A DNA stretch of 64,000 nt from Incurvaria masculella (GCA_946894095.1 OX335642.1:9435021-9499020), one strand, 5' to 3'; shown: positions 1 to 11,050, counted from the first letter of the stretch. Translations and numbers: made by a program. Notes: a model not told the origin generated them from the letters alone.

Positions 1-117
1 AAAACATTAAATCATTCAAACCGTGCTCCGAAATCTTTCCGTTGGGAAAGCAGCTTTGACAACCGCTTTAAGAACGGTTGTCTCGTTTGAAATATTCCTG
101 ATTCCTGAGTATAAAGT
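1..117. repeat. MITE-like fragment with CGGTTGTC arms
   Basis: Around 60-90 there is a short imperfect inverted pair (CAACCGC / ACGGTTG), followed by ATTCCTGATTCCTGA. The same vocabulary (paired GCGGTTTTC arms, repeated ATTCCTGATT) occurs in the elements at 41219-41419 and 54805-54990. This is probably a truncated relative of those. Nothing is coding. Confidence 0.35.
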
Positions 118-369
118 TACATGAATAGGCCTACAGATTGGCTGTAACATAAATTCAGAAAGGTTACGATTTAAAATCTCTTCAACGTTTAGTGTAACAC
201 TACACTTGCTAATATCTCTGTTTTACAAATACGAGTGCACTTTATAGTTCGTAAAGATCGTGAATATAAGATAGCATAATATAATTACAATCTCCGCAGA
301 GATTATGTTATAACCTAATCTTAGACTGAGTTCAACTCTAACTAGGCGTTTTTAGAGGTTATTATTTTT

Positions 370-618
370 TTTAAATGTGAATGGACATGGATGGCGCCAT
401 CACAGTCATGATACTGTTCATTTACTGTTTCGACCATTTTTGTATCCAAAGCGATGGTACCAACCCTTGCAAGGTGTGCAAGGGGACCTACAGTTTTACA
501 TGGATTCTGGCCCATGGAGCAGCTCTCATTCGCGGCGAAATGATCTCATGATCGAAAGTACTCGGACCTCTGGCATGCAAGATAAGTCCCCGCGCCTCTA
601 AGCTGCGAGCCGCCTTGA
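370..618 (-). mobile_element. SINE-A copy, tRNA-like head, internally deleted
   Basis: Read on the minus strand it starts with a tRNA-like head (GGCTCGCAGCTTAGAGGCGC, then GGTCCGAGTACTTTCGA where a B box is expected), passes through the family body (GTAGGTCCCC, TTGGTACCATCGC) and ends in the family tail near ATGGATGGC. The middle of the body is missing. Short reading frames here are translations of the SINE, not genes. Confidence 0.7.
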
Positions 619-1934
619 TTTGGATGACACAAAAGAAAACTACGATTTTGAAAGAATATTTGTATCGTACCTTGGGTTTCGATCTTCAGGTTAAAGAATA
701 CTGGGTACGGTGGAGTTTTCAATGATCCGAATCAGGTTTCTTTCCTAACTAAAGGTTGTACTTATGGTTAATATCACTCGGGTTGATACTATCACATTCA
801 ATCAAAGCGGCAAAGAAAATTATCCGAATTTTCCTATCCTGTTGATACCGTAGGTTTGAGGATGGTTCTAGCCATTCGTGTATTAATTGAAATGCATATG
901 TTCTGGTAACAATTTTCGGTTTTATATATTTTACCAGGGCAAGTCTAATCATATTAAAAAAAAGATTATTTTTCGCAGTCAGCGCGTAAGTTTGAAATTC
1001 CATGGGCGTCGCCTGGCAGACGACAAAGGCATACTCATGGCAGAATCATCATTGAATACGAGTGAAATAATGTTTTGGAATTAAGAAAGAAGGACATCCC
1101 ATGAATGGCGTAACGAAGCACTTAGCGCATCTCCCTTTCCCGCCAAAATACCTAACCGATTTCCTACGAGCTCGCTGGTTGCGGGTAGATTGAACGTACT
1201 TACGCACCGGCGGGGGAGCGCGGGGGACGAGTGAACAGACAATCGCGCGGGAGACGAGACGCGAACTTTTTGAAGTGCAAGAAATAGACGAACTATTTTG
1301 GAAATTCTCTTCGAAAGATTATTTGTGAACATTAAGTGTATTGTGTGACCGTGCTTGTAAGACCTCTGCTGTGTAAGAGTGTGAGAACAGCTCTGGAGCA
1401 ACCCGCTCCAGGCTCGGACGCTGGTGTGGAATACGGGACATCGCACCTACAGGTTAGTGAGTTCGGTACCTACCTACCCCTTCTACGTCCATCAGTCCGC
1501 GCTAAGTGCTCGTCACAGTTTTATTAAAATACGTTATAACGGATAGGCACTGTTTCTGTTGCACAAATCAGTTTCAAACTACTCTAATGTTTCTCCGATA
1601 ACTGTTAAAAAACTCTGACATAACCAACCAACACGGAACCCTAAAAAATAATCCTATTTATCTCGGAATATTAGAACACTTTCTTTGATTTATACTGACT
1701 TATTAATTACAGTGCATGTAGTTATCCTTGAACTTTTGAACGATCACTATGAATAAGATTAAAGATGAAATGTATTTATTTAATCTGTCTTCTCCGAGTA
1801 AGTTCGTTCATTAGTCTTCTCACGGCTAAGTACCAGCGAACACGCTTCTATAAATCTTAAAACGTTTCGGTTAAGACATTTTTTAGTTAAAAAAAGTGAA
1901 ATCTGAACTAAGCAACTAATGTTTAATTTACATT
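619..1934. other. mostly unassigned; GC-rich patch with a splice-donor-like site
   Basis: No recognisable repeat between 619 and 1080. From about 1190 to 1460 the sequence becomes GC-rich (runs of CGCG and GGGGG), then ends at CACCTACAG followed by GTTAGTGAG at 1452, a good 5' splice-site match. This could be an untranslated first exon of a plus-strand gene whose other exons lie outside the window. No protein in it is recognisable, and reading frames there lack convincing starts. Confidence 0.2.
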
Positions 1935-2015
1935 TTATGTCATGACTTTAGCCTGACACATCACACGGGATCATGGTGCCATGCCAGGACCTTCCTTGTA
2001 TTACTAGTCTTATGG
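1935..2015 (-). mobile_element. SINE-A tail fragment
   Basis: Contains the family tail on the minus strand: GGTCCTGGCATGGCACCA and a degenerate copy of the TGTGGTGTGTTGGGCTAA block. The remainder of the element is absent. Confidence 0.55.
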
Positions 2016-2139
2016 GCGGTCAAGTAGAGATTGCCTCATTACTTGATATCCCATTTCCCAAACTGATGAATACAATTGGAAAGTGAATGGTAAATAAACA
2101 TAGCTTACACTTGATTTAAAATGCCATTTTTTTATTAAT

Positions 2140-2571
2140 ATGGAAAAAGAAAATAAAAAAAATGCTGGTTGCTACGTTAAAAATGTGCTCTCAAAGTCTT
2201 TCGGAAATACTGGACTTTTTTTTGGACATATTTATGCTCTGGGTACGTTCTGCTCGAAAATAACACACGATGCGTGCTACGAAAACCGTGTTAATTTTGG
2301 AACGGTTCAAATCAATGAAGTTTTTAATCAAAATCTACATAATAACGAAGTTAATACATACGAAGCCACGGGCAAAAGCGAGCTGCAAGTAAATCATAAA
2401 AGATGCCGTTCATATTTTTTAAATTCACAGATTACTATACAGGCGTGTCTGTATCGGAAACTGAACAATTTTCTTAAAAAAATATATATTAAATTCCGAT
2501 GTTTTTTTTGCGATCCTCATAGTATTCGCTATTCCCAGTTACATTCATTTGCTTATGATTATCCTGGGTAA
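2140..2571 (+). other. unidentified 143-codon open frame
   Basis: An open frame with an ATG start and TAA stop, rich in Asn, Lys, Tyr and Cys. I see no signal peptide, membrane segment or known motif. Its composition follows the AT-rich surroundings, so it may be chance or an old gene fragment. No splice sites or neighbouring exons support it. I do not recognise any family. Confidence 0.15.
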
Positions 2572-2847
2572 CGTCTTTTTCCTATTCATAAATTCTTAAT
2601 TGGAAACCATGTTTACCTAACGCTCAGACTTTTTTTACTGACGACATGCATGTAAAGAATATTATTGAATTATAATAAATAAAATATCGTAATGATTGAA
2701 AAAAATAAATACCGAATTTCTTCATCATAAGCTTTTTGAATTTACGTTATTACTTTTAAGCTGCTAATTTCTAAATAGGATTGATAAAAGAATATTTGTA
2801 TTAAGTTAATCTACAAAACAACAGATTTTTCTGCATACACTACATAT

Positions 2848-2932
2848 AAACTGGTGGCTCCGCTGCCGCCATACGAATGAGTTTCGATCGCTGCTCCCGT
2901 CCTTCCATGCTCGCTGGTACAACTAAACACAG
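2848..2932 (+). repeat. Rep-G fragment
   Basis: The segment GCTGCCGCCATACGAATGAG followed by CCCGTCCTTCCATGCTCG recurs at 10990-11045 and 47545-47600, where it is the right end of a longer repeat. Only that end is present here. Confidence 0.55.
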
Positions 2933-3002
2933 GAGTTTTCTTAGAAGAAATTTGACCGCTAGTTTATTTTTAGAGTATTTTTTTTATAGCATACTTATTG
3001 TT

Positions 3003-3296
3003 TTTAGGGTTCCGTACCCAAAGGGTGCGAACCTACTTATTACTAAGCCTCCGCTGTCCATCCGTTCGTCCGTCCGTCACAGAGCTGTATCTCATGAACC
3101 GTAATAGGTAGACAGCTGAATTTTTCACAGAGTGTGCATTTATTTTGCCGCTATTACATTAAATAGGTAAAATTTAAAAATTATAAAAAGTAATGGGCTC
3201 CCATACAAAAAAGGTATTTTTTGTATTAAATCTTGTACGATCGTACGGAACCCTTCGTGTACGAGTCCGACTCGCACTTGGCCGGTTTTTTCTTTT
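3003..3296 (+). repeat. Rep-B copy (Lepidoptera-type CCGT repeat)
   Basis: Begins TTTAGGGTTCCGTACCC, carries the CCTCCGCTGTCC and CCGTCCGTCC tract, then TGTATCTCATGAACCGTAAT, and ends in TCGGACTCGCACTTGGCCGG plus a T run. The paired GGTTCCGTACC near the start and TACGGAACCC near the end are inverted. The element is full length compared with the other copies in the window. Confidence 0.8.
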
Positions 3297-4039
3297 GAAA
3301 TGAGAATAAAACTTGTCTCCACGCCGTATACACGCTTAACATACGCACTGCAATTAGCGGGCGTGCAGATCTGATTTATTGAAGACACATCAGCACGATA
3401 CAAAAAATCCATAACCGAAATATACGGCCAAGGTCACAGCATCTATTTATGATTACATGCTTTACTTCAAAAGGTTGTCTAGCGTAGACTACATTTTATT
3501 TTTATTAGTAGTAGAGTAGCTGATTGCTTAGTTTTAGTAAAGGTTGTCTAGCGAGACTAATTTTTTTTTAGTTTTTTTTTCAGACTAACTGGTTGTTAAG
3601 TTTTATTTTGAACCCCGCTTGTAAGTTTATATATAGTCAAATTTCCAAGGACATGCAAGGTGGCGTCACTCGTCGGAAAATGTGAAAAATTAGCAAATTT
3701 AGTTTTTGGTTGTTTTCCAAAATTTTAATAGACGGCAAATACTTATTAAATTAATGCGTAATTATTGATGTCCTGCACACAAAAAGCTTACACGTGGCCC
3801 AACTGCGTCTCTTGCCCTGCACCTGATTAGAAGGAACTAAGGTCCACTACCTATTCACGTTTGAATCCACGTTGGGGACGACAGATAGGCTGTCCAAAAT
3901 CTTTAGCATAGTACCTGAGTTATTCAACAGACAAACTCACTTTCCGATGCTTCCGAGATTCCGAACGAGATGATTCGCGTTCTTGAAATTTTTAATTTTC
4001 AAGGCTGCATATGACACTATATGGGTTATTTTTATTAAC
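3297..4039. other. no gene seen; T-rich direct repeat
   Basis: Near 3472-3490 and 3539-3560 the phrase AAAGGTTGTCTAGCG is repeated 67 bp apart, each followed by a T-rich run. Otherwise I see nothing recognisable. Confidence 0.3.
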
Positions 4040-4400
4040 CGACTTCAAAAAAGGAGGAGGTACTCAGTTTTGGTTAGATTTATAAACAAAATACTTACAA
4101 AACGACTTACAGCCAAAAGTAAATCACGAACGCTGCAGTCCCAAATCAAACAAAATCTAAACTTAATGGAACAAGCTAGGCTTGATGACTAAGATTTTTT
4201 CGATTTTTTTGTTTCATCGTTAAATAATCCACGACCAAACTTATTGTACAAAACGCGTGATAAATTCGAACTTTCGTACCATTTAACTTAGAAAAGTCTA
4301 GTTCGATAATATAAAGCCGTTTTGAGTAAAATTTGGGATCTAAAAGAAGAAATATGAGCATACTTCCATGTTTGTATGGGGAGTTGAACGGGAAGGCCCA
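4040..4400 (-). mobile_element. MITE-C copy, 5'-half, diverged
   Basis: Read on the minus strand it has the family end (AAGGTGGGCC, then CCCATACAAACATGG), the AGATCCCAAATTTTACTC block, the TTCGAACTTT-type block and AAGTCGTTTTG. The distal third with the GGTCCCAGAGCGCAACAG block is missing. It lies just upstream of the mariner at 4467. Confidence 0.65.
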
Positions 4401-4466
4401 CCTTAAAGCTCTAGCTTCGAACCGATATATCAAGAGACCACCTTGAGGTAAAATACCAAAAATATA

Positions 4467-5750
4467 ATAGGTCGGGGAAAAAGTCTTTTCGCATTATAGT
4501 ATGTATGAACTTGTAATAAAATCTCTTTGGCTATACTATTTGTATCTGGCTGGTTTTGGTATCATTGAAAGTTTAAATTTTAAAGAACATAATTCCAAAT
4601 TCAAATTAGGAAAATGTGTGATTCTAATTTGTTTTTCGTACTGTCAAAATGAGTGAATCTAATGAAGAAATTCGATACATTTTAAAATTTTACTACAAAA
4701 AAGGTAAAAATGCAACGCAAGCCGCGAAAAAAATTTGCGATGTTTATGGACCTAGTGCAGTGTCAGTGAGAGTAGCACAAATTTGGTTTAAGCGTTTTCA
4801 ATCCGGAAATTTTGATGTCAAAGATGCACGTCGCTCTGGTCGCCCTATTACGGATAAAATGGATGCCATTTTTGAAAAAGTGGAGCAAGATCGGCTTATC
4901 AGTAGTTACGACGTAGCTGAAGAACTAGGAATTGACCACAAAACAGTTTTGGCGCATTTGAAAAAAACTGGGTACACAAAAAAGCTCGATATTTGGGTAC
5001 CTCACGAGCTCACTGAAAGAAACCTAATGAACCGTGTACTCATTTGTGATTCTTTATTACGACGTAATGAAACCGAACCATTTTTGAAGAAGCTGATAAC
5101 TGGTGATGAAAAGTGGATCACGTACGACAAGAACGTGCGAAAAAGGTCGTGGTCAAAGGCCGGTCAAGCTTCACAGACTGTGGCGAAACCCGGGTTAACT
5201 CGCAACATGGTGATGCTGTGTGTGTGGTGGGATTGGAAGGGCATTATTCATTATGAGCTGTTACCACCAGGCAGGACCATCGATTCTGAACTCTACTGCG
5301 AACAACTGATGAGATTAAAGCAAGAAGTTGAGAGAAAGCGGCCGGAATTAATCAACAGAAGGGGTGTGGTTTTTCATCATGATAACGCTAGACCTCACAC
5401 ATCTTTAGCCACTCAGCAAAAACTAAGAGAGTTTGGCTGGGAGGTGTTAATGCATCCGCCGTATAGTCCTGACCTTGCACCTTCAGATTTCCACCTGTTT
5501 AGGTCTCTTCAGAATTCTTTAGGCAGTGTCAGGTTAACATCACGAGAGGACTGCCAAAACCACTTGTCGCGGTATATTGATCAGAAGTCCCAATATTTCT
5601 ATAGCAATGGGATCATGTCCCTACCTACAAGATGGCAAAAAGTTATCGAACAAAATGGTACCTACATACTTTAGTTAAATGTAAATAAACCATATTAAAA
5701 AATGTTTTGAATTTTCTTAAAAAATGCGAAGAAACTTTTTCCCCAACCAA
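4467..5750 (+). mobile_element. mariner transposon copy 1, apparently intact
   Basis: A 1,284-bp element flanked by TA at 4465-4466 and 5751-5752, the TA duplication expected of mariner. Terminal inverted repeats of about 28 bp are imperfect: left starts ATAGGTCGGGGAAAAAGTC, right (reverse complement) starts TTGGTTGGGGAAAAAGTTT, and both continue to TTCGCAT. One uninterrupted transposase gene fills the centre. A second copy at 56284-57563 is nearly identical. The termini and protein resemble the cecropia-type mariners. Confidence 0.93.
4649..5674 (+). CDS. mariner transposase, DD34D
   Basis: A 341-residue transposase that would bind the terminal repeats and cut and paste the element at TA sites. 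Residues 1-110 hold the paired helix-turn-helix DNA-binding region. The linker motif WVPHEL is at 116-121. The catalytic triad is visible: Asp153 in TGDEKW, Asp245 in HHDNARPH and Asp280 in YSPDLAPSD, with exactly 34 residues between the last two. Length is typical for mariner and there is no frameshift or internal stop. The start ATG follows a 182-bp leader after the left terminus. Compared with the second copy it has Leu83 (His there) and Met187 (Lys there); Lys suits the KVML context better, so Met187 may be a private mutation. Activity is not shown by sequence alone. Confidence 0.93.
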   Translation: MSESNEEIRYILKFYYKKGKNATQAAKKICDVYGPSAVSVRVAQIWFKRFQSGNFDVKDARRSGRPITDKMDAIFEKVEQDRLISSYDVAEELGIDHKTVLAHLKKTGYTKKLDIWVPHELTERNLMNRVLICDSLLRRNETEPFLKKLITGDEKWITYDKNVRKRSWSKAGQASQTVAKPGLTRNMVMLCVWWDWKGIIHYELLPPGRTIDSELYCEQLMRLKQEVERKRPELINRRGVVFHHDNARPHTSLATQQKLREFGWEVLMHPPYSPDLAPSDFHLFRSLQNSLGSVRLTSREDCQNHLSRYIDQKSQYFYSNGIMSLPTRWQKVIEQNGTYIL

Positions 5751-5752
5751 TA

Positions 5753-6480
5753 TTACAACAAAATTCCAAAAAAAATCATCATTCAGGGTTATCAGACCGT
5801 ATGTAACGCTCAAAACAGCGTTCTAAGAATTCCTCATTCAGAACGTAGTTACGCTCACAATGAAAGGTCATGGATTTCCAAAGCACACACCACTAATTTT
5901 GTGCTCCGCCCCCATTGTGCACAGATCGGAAACTACCAGACGACCTCCGAACATCTCACCTTACAATTTGTATTGATTAGAGATTGATGAGGTTGTAATT
6001 GGCGCCTGATTCCGCTTTTTAAGCTTAGCGAGGTCCCATAATACTTGCCGAAGCTTACCGGTGTATTTAATAAATAAAATGTGCCTGGTTTTGAGGTCCA
6101 ATAAAACTGTGAGTATTAATTGAAAAAAACATATTCCTTGCTCAAACCCTCCAAATTTATGGACGAGAATATTTAAAAAAATCTGTCTCTGAAAAATATA
6201 TCTGCTACGAGCCTTTCTTAAGCGACTGCTTTCCGCTGGTTCACCGAATTTCTGCGTGGTCGCGTACCTTACGACGAAGTAAGAGGTGGCTGACTTAGGA
6301 AGGCTGCTACGGAAGAAAATAACTAATTGAAGGGAATAGGGAAATTACGTATGAAGAGATTGCATATTGGATCGGGAAGCGTGCATACAATCCTGCTCGG
6401 GTATCTTCGAGAAAGGAAGACAATTCCACGCTGGGTACCGCTCTATCTCTGGTCTTTGCTTTGTATGCGATTTTTAAAAA
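5753..6480. other. no gene or recognisable repeat
   Basis: AT-rich sequence between the mariner and the MITE-D fragment. Short open frames here have no recognisable motif and overlap each other on both strands. I see nothing else. Confidence 0.3.
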
Positions 6481-6615
6481 ACAACAACGTGCAGACACAT
6501 ATATTTGAACTTGAGAATAGATATTTGAACATCAATTCAATTAAAACCGTAGTTTTCACATGATTAGTAAACTACATTTGTATGGGGAGAATAGCTTACG
6601 GGCCGTTCTTAAGAT
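6481..6615 (+). mobile_element. MITE-D half, right arm
   Basis: Carries the right-arm vocabulary of the full copy at 48905-49300: GTGCAGACACATATATTTG, GATTAGTAAACTAC, TTTGTATGGGGAG, and the end CTTACGGGCCGTTCTTAAG. The left arm is not seen. Confidence 0.6.
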
Positions 6616-6900
6616 TTTTTGTTATAAAAGTTAACAAGGTCCCATTTTAAATAAATTCGCCTAAAATGTATTAACAAGGCTAACGATATCCGTTTTCATA
6701 AGCATACAGTTCCGGCCAAATTAGCGTAGCTGGTGTTTAAAAAGATCTTGAATAAACCAATTATATAGCTGTGTATTGTGATTATTTATGCTGTCTTTTA
6801 GCTGAGTAAAAGCTTTTGGGACACCGCGCTGGCAGGAATGTAGGTGTCTCGCAAATGTATTTTATTGGCGAGGACGTACGGGATAAGCGACGTCAAGCAG

Positions 6901-7250
6901 AGCTTGTAGGCCTACTATCTATCTATACTTTATACTAAAAATAAATCTGTAATGGGTGTTCATGGAGTAAGTTTTGTTTTATAAGATACTTCGTTTGTAG
7001 ACTTTATGTATGATACTAAAACTAAATTGACGATTTTTAGAAATAATGTATGTATGTATGTATGTATGTTCCTCCATAACTCTTAAACCAATCATCCAAT
7101 TAGACGAAACTTAGTACACGTACATTTAGCTACCCGGGAAGGATAGGCTAAATATAATTCAGTTTCGCTTACGCTAAGACCGCTTTTCTGATTGTTTTTT
7201 AAAATCAAATTACACTGTTTCAATGCAGATGTCATTGCATATACGAATAA
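6901..7250 (+). repeat. Rep-M-type tract, TATG microsatellite and SINE-B tail
   Basis: A (TATG) microsatellite at about 7046-7069 is followed by CTTAAACCAATCATCC and CTACCCGGGAAGGATAGGCT, an interspersed tract also seen at 8195-8310. At 7181-7242 the sequence TTTTCTGATTGTTTT and GCAGATGTCATTGCATA matches the 3' tail of SINE-B (61300-61568), without its tRNA head. Confidence 0.55.
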
Positions 7251-8194
7251 AAATATCGTTAAGAACTCCTTGAAAACAAAACAAAAAGAGAAATTAATCA
7301 ATAAGAGAGGTGTAAGCCAAGGGTTTAAGCGCACAAAAGGGGAAACATTCAATAAAATAATTTTAAGTTCGCATGCAGTTACATGATTTTTTATTAAGTT
7401 AATACTTTCTTATTGATTTTTACATCTTCCTGCAATGTCCCCTGTGATAAACACTCTACTATCATTTGTATTTATTTTTGCGTTAACTCTTTAAGTTACA
7501 AGTGGATGATAAATCAATGTTTGATTTTTTTTGGGTATTCAATGCATTTTTACTGTATTTATTATACGTATATACGTGCCTCCTCTGCCACATCCAAGTC
7601 TCGCTTCCGTGTACAGGCACCGACAAATCATTAGTAGCGACCGTAGCGCTCTCTAGATAGAGCTGTTCAACAGTTTCAACATGCCAACAAATGCAACAAA
7701 TACATAGAGGCTAGTCAGAATGTACGGCAATAGATGGCGCCACCACCTTTAAAGGTCCAACGTCTAACAAAGTCTATATCCCACTGTCGAAACATCCTAT
7801 CAAACGAAAAGTCTCAAAACCTGTCCCAACTTTTCATCTCCATACTAAGCTTTTTAGAAACTTTCTCTCACTATTACTTCCTATATACTCCTGTAAACAG
7901 GATCTTACCCAATCATCCTACAATAAAGTTGCAACACCATCTGTAAGCTTCGGCGGATAAAGATACAAATTACTGATTCATTAAGGTCATTGAAAAGTAT
8001 ACACTTAATGAGATGTGCTACCAAATAATAAATAAGTAAGCAGCTGATAGACCAATAAAAAATTAACACATCAATTGTCCGGCAGAAGGAGAATGGTGAC
8101 GGGGTTCATGTGAGAGCGCGCCAGCATGAAACGAAATTTGACATTTCCTTTTTACCCGAATACGGCGAAGTCATAAGGAAGGGTTATGATTTTA
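7251..8194. other. no gene recognised
   Basis: AT-rich sequence with short frames lacking motifs. The phrase ATAGATGGCGCCACCACC at 7730 resembles similar GGCGCCATCTA phrases at 20530, 33955 and 43730, possibly ends of an unidentified short repeat. Nothing else is supported. Confidence 0.3.
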
Positions 8195-8312
8195 GAAGTC
8201 TATGCATCTATATTTGTATTTATGTATGTTCCACCGCATCGCTTTAACGATTCATCCGGTTTGGTTAAATAAGTTGTCAATCGATTCCTTATTATAGCCC
8301 GGGTAACATAGG
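8195..8312 (+). repeat. Rep-M-type tract
   Basis: TTTATGTATGTTCCACCGCA, GATTCATCCGGTTTGGTTAA and ATTATAGCCCGGGTAACATA follow the same order as the tract at 7040-7150 (microsatellite, then 'cat-cc' block, then CCCGGG). Confidence 0.4.
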
Positions 8313-9250
8313 CACAGAAAAAAATTAAAAAAGTCTAAATAAACCGTAACTTCTTAACGGTAAGAAAGACGTAAGTGCTGTTGTATAAAAAAAACGATGA
8401 TACCAAACAGCACCTACCTTGTTTCTTAACTTGTATTAGTCGGGTCCTCCTTAAGGGCCTGGTACTAGCCAAATCGCAAAGTTAGACGAGGCACCCCAAG
8501 TAAACTAACTAAGTCTGACGATTATAAGTGTCATCCTTACAATATATGATTCCTTGTCTAGGAATCGAATGATTTTCGTTAATGTATGTTTCCTTTTTCT
8601 ATACAAAATACATTGCGGAAACGGTGTCCATTTCCGAACTTTTTTGACTAAATGTAGAAATCTAAAAGCAAATGGAATTTTTTGTTTATGCATATATGCT
8701 GTTTTTGCTTATATCTAGAAATCGAATGACTTTCAGATTTCTAATGAGAAAAATCAACTTTTTTATTTTTATTATTATTTAAATAAATGATGGAATAAAA
8801 AAATATTAACAATCCATTATCAGTCTGGAGTTCTATTTGGATTTGCTGAAGCGTTTCACTACATATTATTACATTTGTTAAAAAGTGCATTTGTATGGCG
8901 CGAGTAGTTGGCTAGTCCTAGCGCCTTAAAAGTAAGAAAAGGAACCCTTATAGGATTATTTCATTTTCTATCCGTCAGTCTGTTCCTCAACACCATTTCA
9001 AGAGGGCGTGGATGTGCAATGTTGCAATTAACATCAAATTATTAGATCTATGGTCTCTTGGAGCTCAAGTCAACGGGATCAAAAAGAAAAGCCAATATAC
9101 GTCGCATATTTTGACACTTGCTAATAAATCAAAATCTATAGGGCACTGCACATTGACTTTGAATCATGTTTGGTATAGAAGCAAGAATCTCAGAGCACAC
9201 GTAAGCAAACAATTAGTCAATTCGTATATTAGTTCTCAGGCTAAGAAGTA
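8313..9250. other. no gene recognised
   Basis: No domain, repeat boundary or inverted repeat could be supported. A 79-codon frame near 9012-9251 has no motif and ordinary AT-rich composition. Confidence 0.3.
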
Positions 9251-9254
9251 AAAA

Positions 9255-9600
9255 AAATAATTGAAAAGAAATGGCTAATAATACCACACCTACTGCCTCA
9301 TGACATTAACCTAACACACCTCAATAGGTGACATGCTTTCCTTGGTTATATTTAACTAGATGAAAAACACGGATAATTTTAATTGGCGCTTCAACCATCG
9401 TTCTTTCAGTGCGATGGTACGAATTCAGACGAGTTTAACCGCCCCATCTAGTAAGTGAGGATGGAGACCTAAAGTTTGCGTGGAATACAAACCACGCAAA
9501 CACGAACACACCACCATTCCTTAGTCGGCTGCTACGACATGCACGGGAAAAAAATCAGTGTACCCAATTGTATTGTGTTTACGTTTTTATCACATCACAA
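9255..9600 (-). mobile_element. SINE-A copy with type-3 head
   Basis: Minus-strand body with the family blocks TCGTACCATCGCACTGAAAG (degenerate) and CCGTGTTTTTCATC, ending in the tail near TTAGCCATTTC. Its 5' end is neither tRNA-like nor 5S-like: it reads GTGCATGTCGTAGCAGCCGA then CTAAGGAAT, the same third head seen at 42520, 46470 and 59580. Confidence 0.65.
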
Positions 9601-10085
9601 AGTCGCAAAGGGTGCGGTGAAGGCAGTTTCGAATTCGGGAGAAAGGGCCAAAACATTGTATAACTATTCAGACGATAATCTGGGTTTATTGGTAACATAG
9701 ATTGTGTATTTCTGTTCAGTGAAAAATGCGATTGGTGCCTAAGTGCATAGTGTCGCCCAGCGCATGCACTGCACGGTCCACAAACTGTGCCATTGTACCG
9801 CTTACATTGTCCGCGAGTGTATTGTGTATTGTTTGGGCGACGAGTAAGCGATGCTAATTAGTCCATACTTTTGCACAACAGTGTAATCCTAATATTGTAT
9901 GATGGACGGTAGCTATACGCTATAGTTTTGACTGCATTTTCTTGAAACTATTCATATTTTATCTGCTGATAGAAAGATCTGCAGGATATGGAACTCCTCT
10001 GATATACTCTAAATAATGTGTTAGATGTTTTACAAGATGTGTTTTTCTTTCTCACGCCTTCGATAATTTGTCACAATATCAGATC
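9601..10085. other. no gene recognised
   Basis: Nothing beyond short motif-free open frames. The sequence 9735-9850 is moderately GC-rich (GTCGCCCAGCGCATGCAC) but matches nothing I know. Confidence 0.25.
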
Positions 10086-10300
10086 TTGTTCCAACCCGTA
10101 AGCAAATATTGTTCTAACCCGTAAGCAAGTACTGTACGAACCCGTGAGTAAGTATTGTACCAACCAGTAAGGAAGTATTGTATGAACCCGTGAGCAAGTA
10201 TTGTACCAACCCGTAAGCAAGTATTGTACCAACCCGTAAGCAAGTATCATACCCACCCGTAAGAAAGTATTATGCCAACCCGTAAGCAAGTTTTGTAGCA
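10086..10300 (+). repeat. 23-bp minisatellite, about nine units
   Basis: Tandem units of 23 bp built on AACCCGTAAGCAAGTATTGT, first at 10092 and continuing to about 10298. Units vary at a few positions (CCGTGAG, AGGAAG, ATCATACC). Because 23 is not a multiple of three, the array stays open in a minus-strand frame that merely cycles through three repeat translations. Confidence 0.92.
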
Positions 10301-10405
10301 GTTGCAATGACACCAACCCGGGAGGGTTTTACATGGATCCCGAACCACGGGACTCCAACTCAGAAAGAGAAAGAAAGTCGTTCATGAACGGGGTGAATAT
10401 TTGAA
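10301..10405 (-). mobile_element. SINE-A fragment with tRNA-like head remnant
   Basis: Directly abuts the minisatellite. CACCAACCCGGGAGG, TTTTACATGGATCCCGAACC and GGGGTGAATATTTGAACCCA follow the minus-strand order of body, junction and B-box region in SINE-A. Confidence 0.5.
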
Positions 10406-10804
10406 CCCAGATTTTTGGGATAAGCATAATTATTTTTACCTACTGGAACACACACAACACTTAATAATAGATGTGATGTTAGTAGTGAATGTCTTGTAAA
10501 GTAAAAACAATAACTAATGTACTGTAATTTAGTTGGATAGCTTTTCAGCAAATCGCTGGTAGCTCTGCCTAACCCCCGACATTAAGGCGTGATGGGTGCC
10601 GACAGGACGACACACTGGAGAGGTCCTGACGACCTCGTACCTTCGTCTTCTCACGCACTTGCGTAACCCTTGCAAAAGTACACTCGTCCGCGTACTCGGT
10701 AAGTAAAGTCTGTATACCGGGTGATTTTAAATATATCTGCTCTCTGTAAGGGGGCGGCGTTGAAGCCACGCTTACATACAAAAACGTAGCTCCGCGCCGC
10801 CGCC
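10406..10804. other. no gene recognised
   Basis: The part 10600-10800 is GC-rich (CGCCGCCGCCGG) and holds a 105-codon minus-strand frame, but this frame runs into the adjacent Rep-G and has no motif. I do not call it a gene. Confidence 0.25.
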
Positions 10805-11050
10805 GGCTAGACCGATCGCTTACGAGTTCGCTTAATTCCGAGTTCCAACGAGTTCGAGTTCGATTTCCAACGATATCTAAGAACAAGTCAGAACTTCACA
10901 GGATGCTATTTAGTGCAACGAACATTCGATATTGCGCGTCGCGAATTCGTAAGCGAACGTACAAAATAAGACGTTTTCGACTGTTTCGTGGCTACACTGC
11001 CGCCATATGAATAAGATTATATCTCTACTTTCGTCCTTCCATCCTCGCTG
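10805..11050 (+). repeat. Rep-G copy
   Basis: Shares a series of blocks with 47385-47605: GCTTACGAGTTCGC, AGAACTTCACAG, GCTATTTAGTG, AACGAACATTCGA, GACGTTTTC, CTGCCGCCATA and CGTCCTTCCAT. Inside it TCGCTTACGAGTTCGC (10817-10832) pairs with an inverted copy at about 10935-10950, giving a stem of about 16 bp. Confidence 0.7.

Noticed and set aside
10086..10300. CRISPR-like array or repetitive protein
   Set aside because: Units are contiguous 23-bp repeats with no spacers, and the open minus frame only cycles through the repeat; it is a minisatellite.
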